DNA of 20,711 bases, from positions 1 to 20,711 of IMG/VR virus record IMGVR_UViG_3300027141_000026; one strand, given 5' to 3'. Position 1 is the first letter of the stretch. Every line of letters begins with the position of its first letter. This document shows positions 16,101-20,711 of the stretch, piece by piece. The translations under genes and the position numbers were made by a program. The stretch comes from a virus. The notes under the pieces were generated by a model. That model was not told the DNA's origin and made no database searches. It saw only the letters and a program-made list of their open reading frames with translations.

Positions 16101-17210
16101 TTGGTTTCGTTTGGCTACACCCATGCTTGGTCTGGTCATATTACGGGCAACATGCCCATTGACAAGAACGAGCGTGAGCGGTGGAGGCAAGCAAGCATCC
16201 AACCTCGGTCAATTAAGATTGGCGACGAATGGGTGTCTTATAACTGGTTTGAACCCCTTTCAAACTGGGTTGCTGCTGCGGCTGACATTGGCCACATGGA
16301 ACGCAACGGCGAAATTAAAGAACTGGAGGCAGTAGCTACCCGCCTTGGATTTGCCATTGCGGCAAGTTTTACCGAAAAGAGCTACCTTTCTGGTCTTGAC
16401 GGTCTTTCCCTGTTCTCCGCACCTTACGAAACAATCACTGAATTTACCAAGGCCAAAGAACGTTTTGGTGAGGCAACAGGCCCCTCTGATAGAGCTGGTG
16501 CTGCAATTCTTGGATTCGTTAATTCGTTTATTCCCGGTGCCGGTGCAAGGAAAGCCTGGAACAACGTTTCCGATAAGTACTATCGTGAGTATGAGTCTTG
16601 GACTCAGAAAAAGCTTTACGATATGATGCCGTGGCTTAGCAAGCAAAACATTCCATATAGCATCAGCATTTTAACTGGAAAACCGATGCTGAACCCAGGT
16701 GGTGGCCTGCGGAATGCTGTACTTCCGTTTGAAGCGACCAAAGTCAACACAGATCCAGTTGCTCAGATGCTCGTGGAAATGAATGTTTGGCCTACCGTTG
16801 ATTACAAAAAGACTAAAGATGGACTATCCTTGGATCCTCAGGGACGAGTACGTCTTCAAGAGCTTATGTATGGTAATGGTAGTTTGCCAGCTGAACTAAA
16901 GGCCTGGTTTAATAGCGCAGAATTTAAACAAGATCGCGCTAACTTTAAAGCCAGGACCATGGAGCGCGGCGAACAATACGAAGAGCCCATTTATGTTCGT
17001 AAAACCAAGGAGATTATCCAAGGTGCCCATGAAAGGGCTACGCAGGCACTTATTGCTGAAAGGCCTGATATTGAAGAAAAACTGAGAAAGGTTGGTCAAC
17101 TTAGGTTTGCTCAATCTCAGGGACAGTATGCAGGCCAAGCAGAGCTTGAATCGCAACGACTTCAGGACGAGCAAAAGCGCCTCGAACAGCTAGCCAATTA
17201 CGGTAATTAA
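13125..17210 (+). CDS. Internal virion (ejection) protein, gp16-like, without transglycosylase domain
   Basis: A 1361-residue protein directly before the tail fibre, the place and size of T7 gp16 (1318). In T7, gp16 crosses the inner membrane and helps pull DNA into the cell. Residues about 24-66 are very rich in Lys, Pro, Ala and Ser (KKKQAKPSSAKPASKKQPAK) and probably unstructured. A charged helical region follows at about 350-560. Hydrophobic or Gly-rich segments at about 705-770 (LGLFFNSILSGPKTIVRNLG, then GIMGVVNG and GAAGAGIIGAFSG) could insert into the membrane. The C-terminus is a charged helix (about 1295-1361). No lysozyme motif is seen at the N-terminus; that domain sits in the preceding gene. 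The start has a good Shine-Dalgarno site. Confidence 0.85.
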   Translation: MADPLQGFEPGSTYGAYRDPDYTKKALQAELAKKKQAKPSSAKPASKKQPAKPAPKPTTKPKRNQQTWNPAAVIGEGIKQTLAPVMGGADAVAQGLENASDWLATAAGQDPQWRAQQKLKAKQQRAKTDAGVDKSLAGTKEMGRIALKSTGPGVVEKIVDTAVLVGDTIQQPIRAVTGTYDATKDPFNDRYIRAQTDFGVTPQTEGGQKAARLLQFFNATRAVTRATTFGVTKLTGKPQSLSQTLNVPKGKGAQTLVDNIPGAIADFIMASPEDPETLSNFAQDFVPESIKPLFFLAADGERDNLYQIKLKGALEGEGLGTIADVIGSLFKGRFAFRDAKDAGSDTETALEAGVKTMSDEADTLSAKADVDFKKEGELWNDTREAQLNKLLQEENSIRQQRQAVDPEDLETAKQLDDQLERNLLDQQEIDRAIIDNGYKEPWEKESAYKSVSIPESIVYGRNWLTDAAVKRLNLEDNWKQIIKPAIKNLDPERLNEIYRNQGKTAWEKLKGDHLKVLVDKFTEVMDTAQTADEAKDLAMRFLRESGQTFTKSSGEMIEDEAVIVVQATMQGMAEELAKVSKSFLDHDAALLANGNQPDRLLDRLIGLMMLRKEGWSLDAGRRLLLGKHPSYKRMIEEAGTEAEKTVLTPRMLKTWASDVKARFRAGDPTAIEEMRMMSLAMSLAGGDPAKAINFGETVLTTLGKESLGLFFNSILSGPKTIVRNLGAVIRIFAQPLEVGIMGVVNGDDRLIGAAGAGIIGAFSGINDAFHVASVTMKSGVPATWNQLSVIRKAERMAMIDAIADAAVSPAERTAAGALKAVHALANWTDLPSRLMMSSDDFVRTVAVRQKIYEDAMMKAFEARQNGKGTLKSLQEAAIQEMEKQVDFKTGQVKDEALQKFAENATYQDDPGGFVNSLGNAIEQFSPLGIPVGKYAFPFVRTPANIMRYQLQMTPGATSPLLQNFMDGYKQAIINNDTLKIAEYQGREAIGSFLVSFGYTHAWSGHITGNMPIDKNERERWRQASIQPRSIKIGDEWVSYNWFEPLSNWVAAAADIGHMERNGEIKELEAVATRLGFAIAASFTEKSYLSGLDGLSLFSAPYETITEFTKAKERFGEATGPSDRAGAAILGFVNSFIPGAGARKAWNNVSDKYYREYESWTQKKLYDMMPWLSKQNIPYSISILTGKPMLNPGGGLRNAVLPFEATKVNTDPVAQMLVEMNVWPTVDYKKTKDGLSLDPQGRVRLQELMYGNGSLPAELKAWFNSAEFKQDRANFKARTMERGEQYEEPIYVRKTKEIIQGAHERATQALIAERPDIEEKLRKVGQLRFAQSQGQYAGQAELESQRLQDEQKRLEQLANYGN

Positions 17211-17215
17211 ACACA

Positions 17216-18607
17216 ATGGCAATCGTCCAAAACACTTATACAGGGAATGGGTCTACCACGATCTATTCCCTGTCTTTTTCTTACCTAGATGAGGCGGACG
17301 TTAAGGTTACTCTTAATGGAGTGGCCACCACCTCATTTGTTTTCGTTAATGCCAGCACCATTCAATTTCTGTCGGCTCCTGCCAATGGTGTTGCCATTAT
17401 CATTTATCGTGAGACCAACAACGACGCCTCTGAGGCTACGTTCTTTGCTGGTTCTGCGATCAAAGCAGCTGACCTGAACAATAACTTTACACAGCTGCTT
17501 TACGTTGCTCAGGAAGTCTTTGCCCGTACTCTTAGTACCCTTGGTGGTACGTTGTCGGGTATCCTGAACATGGGCGGTTACCGGATTACTAATCTTGGTA
17601 CTCCTTCTGCTGGTACGGATGCTTCCACAAAAAACTATGTGGATAGCAATGTTGGTGCAGTGTCGGCTTCTGCTGTTGCTGCGGCTGCCTCTGCGGCTTC
17701 TGCGTCGGCTTCTGCGGCCTCTGCCACGTCCTCTGCTAGTAGTGCCTCCACAAGTGCTTCTAACGCCTCTACCAGTGCCTCTAACGCAGCAAGTAGTGCG
17801 GCAGCATCTCTAGCTTCTCAAAGTGCGGCAGCCGGTAGTGCATCTTCGGCATCTACGTCTGCATCCAACGCAGCTACCTCTGCCTCTAACGCAGCCACCA
17901 GTGCCACCAACGCCTCTAACAGTGCAACCAGTGCTGCCAGTTCTGCTGCTTCTGCTCTGGCTGCCTTTGACAGCTTTGATGACCGCTACCTTGGTGCTAA
18001 GGCTACCGACCCTACTGTTGATAATGATGGCGATCCGCTGAATGCGGGTGACCTTTATTACAACACCACCTCTTCGGTGATGAAGGTCTACACTGGCTCT
18101 GCTTGGGTTATTGCTTATGTCCCTGGTGATGCAGCCAGCATTAGCTTTGCCCCGTATAGCACGATTGCGTCTAACAACGTTCAAGGTGCTATTCAAGAGC
18201 TGACCGATGAGAAGCTCAACCTGACTGGTGGAACCCTTACTGGTGACGTAACTCTTGGTAACCAGTCTGACCTTCGCTTTGGTGAGGCTACTGCTAACGG
18301 TACCAACTGGGTTAGCTTCCAAGCACCTGCCAACATTACTAGCAACGTCACTTGGACGCTTCCTGCAACTGATGCTTCTGTTAGTGGCTATGCCCTGAAG
18401 TCCAACGGTGCGGGTGTGCTGTCTTGGGGCCTTGCTGGTGGTGCACTGGGTGGAGGCACGGATCAAGTTTTCTATGAAAATGATACCGTAATCACTCAGA
18501 ATTACGCCATCGGAACTAACAAAAACGCCCTGACGGCAGGACCCGTAACTATTAACTCTGGAGTCACAGTTACCGTGCCCTCTGGATCTGCTTGGAGTAT
18601 TGTTTAA
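17216..18607 (+). CDS. Tail fibre protein with T7 gp17-type N-terminus
   Basis: A 463-residue fibre. Residues about 1-100 are the T7 tail-fibre N-terminal domain that docks to the tail (YTGNGSTTIYSLSFSYLDEA, then DVKVTLNG, FAGSAIKAADLN, and VAQE). A collar-like segment follows (LGGTLSGILNMGGYRITNLG, TKNYVDS). Residues about 150-250 are Ala/Ser/Asn heptads, then a short beta-rich tip (DRYLGAKATDPTVDNDGDPL, GDLYYNT, LKSNGAGVLSW). It is shorter than T7 gp17 (553) and lacks an obvious enzymatic or intramolecular chaperone domain, so the receptor-binding tips are probably supplied by the downstream fibre genes. No Shine-Dalgarno site at ATG 17216. Confidence 0.92.
   Translation: MAIVQNTYTGNGSTTIYSLSFSYLDEADVKVTLNGVATTSFVFVNASTIQFLSAPANGVAIIIYRETNNDASEATFFAGSAIKAADLNNNFTQLLYVAQEVFARTLSTLGGTLSGILNMGGYRITNLGTPSAGTDASTKNYVDSNVGAVSASAVAAAASAASASASAASATSSASSASTSASNASTSASNAASSAAASLASQSAAAGSASSASTSASNAATSASNAATSATNASNSATSAASSAASALAAFDSFDDRYLGAKATDPTVDNDGDPLNAGDLYYNTTSSVMKVYTGSAWVIAYVPGDAASISFAPYSTIASNNVQGAIQELTDEKLNLTGGTLTGDVTLGNQSDLRFGEATANGTNWVSFQAPANITSNVTWTLPATDASVSGYALKSNGAGVLSWGLAGGALGGGTDQVFYENDTVITQNYAIGTNKNALTAGPVTINSGVTVTVPSGSAWSIV
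17663..17967 (+). repeat. Ala/Ser/Asn heptad repeats in the tail fibre
   Basis: About 100 codons encode seven-residue units such as STSASNA, ATSASNA, ATSATNA and ASSAASA. The period and the regular Ala positions fit a trimeric coiled-coil shaft (the 'phage tail repeat' type). At the DNA level the units are near-repeats of GCCTCTAACGC and related stretches, so the segment could lengthen or shorten by recombination. Confidence 0.8.
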
Positions 18608-18609
18608 TT

Positions 18610-19080
18610 ATGCCTATTACTATTAACGGATCCGGAACCGTAACCGGAATTACAGCAGGCGGCTTGCCCGACGACTGCATCACCACGGCGGACATTGCGG
18701 CCAACGCTGTCACCTACGCCAAGATCGGCACCACTGAGCAGGGGCAACTTTGCAAAGCGTGGGTGAACTTCAACGGCACCTCAACGGTGGCAATCCGCGC
18801 CAGTTACAACGTGAGCAGTATTACGGATAACGGGACAGGGGACTATACGGTGAACTTCACAAATGCAATGCCGGATTCAAATTATTGTCCTGTATTTGGC
18901 ACTAATTCATGGTCAGCAACAGACGCTGGTGGCGACAGAACCCTAAAAATAAAAACGAATGGAACTGCTATTGACAATGGCTCGCCTACTACAATGACGA
19001 CCTCGGCTTTGCGAGTAATTACGGGCGGGTTTAGCTTGGATAGAGATCATGTGTATTGCTTGGTAAGCATCTTCCGCTGA
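18610..19080 (+). CDS. Tail fibre-like protein (accessory adhesin 1)
   Basis: A 156-residue protein from ATG 18610, two bases after the main fibre stop; a TTG at 18592 would overlap the fibre and is less likely. The first 74 residues include an entry motif (PITINGSGTVTGITAGGLPD, then ITTADIAANAVTYAKI) and KAWVNFNGTSTVAIRASYNV, a module that I know as common in fibres of cyanophages and prophages. The second half (NTMPDSNY-like, then DRTLKIKTNGT and SALRVITGG) is a beta-rich tip. DNA of the first part is GC-rich and the last part AT-rich, which suggests an exchanged tip. Likely a fibre subunit carried distal to or beside the main fibre. Confidence 0.8.
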   Translation: MPITINGSGTVTGITAGGLPDDCITTADIAANAVTYAKIGTTEQGQLCKAWVNFNGTSTVAIRASYNVSSITDNGTGDYTVNFTNAMPDSNYCPVFGTNSWSATDAGGDRTLKIKTNGTAIDNGSPTTMTTSALRVITGGFSLDRDHVYCLVSIFR

Positions 19081-19089
19081 GGTAACTCC

Positions 19090-19503
19090 ATGAACCGAAT
19101 TATCTACCAAAACGAGACCGGCGGAGTCTCCGTCATCATCCCAACCGAGTCCGTGGAACTGGCTCTCAAGGATGTCCCCGAAGGCGTTGCCTACGAAATT
19201 GTCGATGTTGACGACATCCCCAGTGACCGCTACTTCCGCAATGCGTGGGTCATGGGCGACCGCTGCGTGGAGCACGACCTCGATAAGTGCAAAGAGATTG
19301 GCCACGACCGTCGCCGCCAGCAACGCGCTGAGGAGTTCAAGCCCTACGACGAGGTGATCATGAAACAGATCCCTGGTGCTGACGCTGTTGCAGCAGAAGA
19401 AGCCCGCCAAGAGATCCGCGATAAGTACGCCCTAATCCAAGACGTGATCAAAGGCGCGTCTACCCCTGACGAAATCAAGACCGCCCTGGAGGTGAACCAA
19501 TGA
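19090..19503 (+). CDS. Putative tail fibre assembly chaperone
   Basis: A 137-residue charged soluble protein. The opening MNRIIYQNETGGVSVIIPTE and the later FKPYDEVIMKQIPGADAVAA, EEARQEIRDKYA pattern match small phage proteins encoded next to fibres and usually called tail assembly chaperones. It follows adhesin 1 by nine bases and has a Shine-Dalgarno site (TGAGGT, 19078-19083) six bases before ATG. Its last codons (ALEVNQ) contain the Shine-Dalgarno site GGAGGTG of the next fibre gene, and its stop overlaps that start as ATGA. Third codon positions are C-rich, unlike the core structural genes. Confidence 0.7.
   Translation: MNRIIYQNETGGVSVIIPTESVELALKDVPEGVAYEIVDVDDIPSDRYFRNAWVMGDRCVEHDLDKCKEIGHDRRRQQRAEEFKPYDEVIMKQIPGADAVAAEEARQEIRDKYALIQDVIKGASTPDEIKTALEVNQ
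19481..19503 (+). repeat. Chaperone-fibre junction repeat, copy 1 (with SD site)
   Basis: Begins with CCGCCCTGGAGGTGA and runs to the ATGA overlap. The same 23-base block recurs at 20232-20254 with two mismatches. It encodes the end of the chaperone-like protein (ALEV) and at the same time supplies GGAGGTG five bases before the next fibre start. Confidence 0.85.
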
Positions 19504-20072
19504 CCTTACGTCTCAACGGCAGCACATCGGGTTACACCGAGATCGACGCTCCGGCGGTGGCTGGCTCGAACACGCTGGTGCTTCCGACTGGTAATGGGTC
19601 CAGCGGGCAGGTGCTCAGCACCAATGGCTCGGGGGCGTTGAGTTGGGTTGATCGGTTCAGTGCCGCTGGTCCGGCGTTTTCCGCGAAACGTAGCACAACG
19701 CAAAGCATTAGCGCATCTACATGGACAAAGGCTCAACTTGATAGCGAAGATTTTGACACTGCATCGTGTTTTGATTCATCAACAAACTATAGATTTACTC
19801 CAAATGTAGCTGGCTACTATCAATTAAATGCGTCGCTTCAGATAAACAACGTTATAGGCTCGTATCAACTTGCAATCTACAAGAATGGCAGCTCTTTGCT
19901 TCTTGCCCAATACCACAACTCTACAACTAGCGGAAATGCTGGTGCGTTAAGCGGTCTTCTTTACTTAAACGGCTCAACTGATTACGTTGAGCTGTATGGC
20001 TTTACAAATACATCTAGCAACGGATTTTATGACCGCACTTATTTTTCCGGTTTCTTGGCTCGCCCCGCATGA
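19500..20072 (+). CDS. Tail fibre-like protein with C1q/TNF-like tip (accessory adhesin 2)
   Basis: A 190-residue protein. Residues 1-55 are a short fibre adaptor with the motif SGQVLSTNGSGALSWVDR, related to LKSNGAGVLSWG in the main fibre. From about residue 55 the sequence (AGPAFSAKRSTTQSISASTW, then TKAQLDSEDFDT, then YRFTPNVAGYYQLNASLQIN and a C-terminal FSGFLARPA) is a C1q/TNF-like jelly roll, a trimeric binding head found on many phage fibres. The adaptor DNA is GC-rich and the head AT-rich, with the switch near 19685. The start has the strongest Shine-Dalgarno site of the region, and translation is coupled by the ATGA overlap. Confidence 0.85.
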   Translation: MTLRLNGSTSGYTEIDAPAVAGSNTLVLPTGNGSSGQVLSTNGSGALSWVDRFSAAGPAFSAKRSTTQSISASTWTKAQLDSEDFDTASCFDSSTNYRFTPNVAGYYQLNASLQINNVIGSYQLAIYKNGSSLLLAQYHNSTTSGNAGALSGLLYLNGSTDYVELYGFTNTSSNGFYDRTYFSGFLARPA

Positions 20073-20254
20073 CCATGACTCTCTACGAACAAATCATCGC
20101 CATCTATCCCGAGCTGCAGCCTGAGGACTTCCTCAAGGTGATCACGCTCCAAAACGACTCCGATGGTCGGGGTGATTACATCAAAGCCTGGAACCATCCC
20201 ACGCTTCCAGAACCCACCGCTGACCAGCTCGCCGCCCTGGAGGTGACCCCATGA
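20069..20254 (+). CDS. XkdW-like small phage protein, putative fibre chaperone
   Basis: A 61-residue protein (TLYEQIIAIYPELQPEDFL, then VITLQNDSDGRGDYIKAWNH, then PTLPEPTADQLAALEV). It matches the XkdW family, known from PBSX-like and other prophages, where the gene follows a fibre gene. The biochemical role is not established; a chaperone or connector role for the neighbouring fibre is inferred. ATG 20069 overlaps the previous stop as ATGA; an in-frame ATG at 20075 is an alternative that would give the shorter MTLYEQ start. Its 3' end is the second copy of the junction repeat and overlaps the next gene as ATGA. Confidence 0.8.
   Translation: MTMTLYEQIIAIYPELQPEDFLKVITLQNDSDGRGDYIKAWNHPTLPEPTADQLAALEVTP
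20232..20254 (+). repeat. Chaperone-fibre junction repeat, copy 2 (with SD site)
   Basis: Matches 19481-19503 at 21 of 23 bases, in the same place relative to the stop-start overlap. It encodes the ALEV end of the XkdW-like protein and supplies the GGAGGTG site for the next fibre gene. Confidence 0.85.
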
Positions 20255-20711
20255 GCACGCTATCCACCACCAACCTCAAGAACCCCAGCTCCGGCAGCAA
20301 CAACATCGTGCTGGCGACTGACGGTAGCGCCACGATTGCCACGCTTAGCAGCACCACGATTACCGGCACCACAATTCAAGGCACGATTAAGTCTGGCACG
20401 TCCGTTGCTTCGACCAGTGGCACGTCGATTGACTTCACGAGCATCCCAAGCTGGGTGAAGCGGATTACGGTGATGTTTCAGGGTGTTTCCACCACTGGCA
20501 CTTCACAAATACTTATAAGATTAGGCACTGCATCAGGTTTCATTTCTACTGCAGGAACATATCTTGGATCTGCTGATGACATGGGGTCTGCCGTCGGTCC
20601 AAATAATTTATCAACCGGGTTTAGCTTTGAGGACACCTCAATGGCCTCCGCTGCAGTTAGACATGGAACTGCAATGTTGTGCAATATCACGGGCAATAAT
20701 TGGATTTTTTC
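20251..20711 (+). CDS. Tail fibre-like protein (accessory adhesin 3), cut by window end
   Basis: An ATG at 20251 overlaps the XkdW-like stop (ATGA) and opens a frame with no stop to the end of the window, 153 complete codons. Residues 1-45 (LSTTNLKNPSSGSNNIVLAT, then Ser/Thr-rich repeats such as TITGTTIQGTIKSGT) form a fibre adaptor. Residues about 48-76 contain TSIDFTSIPSWVKRITVMFQ, a module recurrent in cyanophage and prophage fibres, and the rest looks like the beginning of a beta-sandwich tip. DNA switches from GC-rich to AT-rich near 20500, as in the two earlier adhesin genes. Confidence 0.8.
   Translation, partial: MSTLSTTNLKNPSSGSNNIVLATDGSATIATLSSTTITGTTIQGTIKSGTSVASTSGTSIDFTSIPSWVKRITVMFQGVSTTGTSQILIRLGTASGFISTAGTYLGSADDMGSAVGPNNLSTGFSFEDTSMASAAVRHGTAMLCNITGNNWIF

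Noticed and set aside
17663-17967. CRISPR-like or non-coding tandem repeat array
   Set aside because: The repeats are in frame, encode Ala/Ser heptads and lie inside the tail fibre gene; there are no spacers.

Overview
The window is a late (virion morphogenesis) region of a T7-like podovirus. All genes lie on the + strand, tightly packed, often with ATGA or TAATG overlaps. The order matches phage T7 from gene 7.3 to gene 17: a 7.3-like protein, portal (8), scaffold (9), major capsid protein (10), terminator, tail tubular A (11), tail tubular B (12), then the internal virion/ejection proteins (13, 14, 15, 16), then tail fibre (17). The capsid protein, as far as I can judge from memory of the family, looks closer to marine and freshwater cyanopodoviruses (P-SSP7/P60 type) than to T7. 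A small di-iron (ribonucleotide-reductase-like) gene just ahead of the portal fits that group too. A picocyanobacterial host is therefore my best inference, but it is not proven by the window.

Layout. 1-1384: the tail of an unrecognised gene with a Cys-rich C-terminus, a ferritin-like di-iron protein and a small unknown protein. 1387-4329: 7.3-like protein, portal, a small unknown gene overlapping the portal end, and scaffold. 4330-4527: a non-coding leader full of inverted repeats, then the capsid gene (GTG start) and a strong terminator with a UUCG tetraloop, placed exactly as T7 T-phi is. 5584-9125: the two tail tubular genes. 9122-17210: four ejection proteins. The lysozyme-like domain that T7 carries at the N-terminus of gp16 is here at the C-terminus of the gp15-like protein. 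13035-13124: a second leader that shares a 13-nt sequence with the capsid leader. 17216-20711: the T7-type tail fibre followed by a modular adhesin cassette in which fibre-like proteins alternate with small putative chaperones (a tail-assembly-chaperone-like protein and an XkdW-like protein).

How it works together. Portal, scaffold and capsid protein build the procapsid. The gp11/gp12-like proteins form the tail tube and nozzle on the portal. The gp13-16-like proteins form the internal core and are ejected to carry DNA across the envelope, with the lysozyme-like domain opening peptidoglycan. The fibre cassette sets host recognition. The cassette differs from the core: it uses strong Shine-Dalgarno sites at several junctions, C-rich third codon positions and AT-rich variable fibre tips, all of which point to modular exchange. 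No terminase, lysis, integrase, replication or RNA polymerase gene is inside the window, and no tRNA or CRISPR array was seen.
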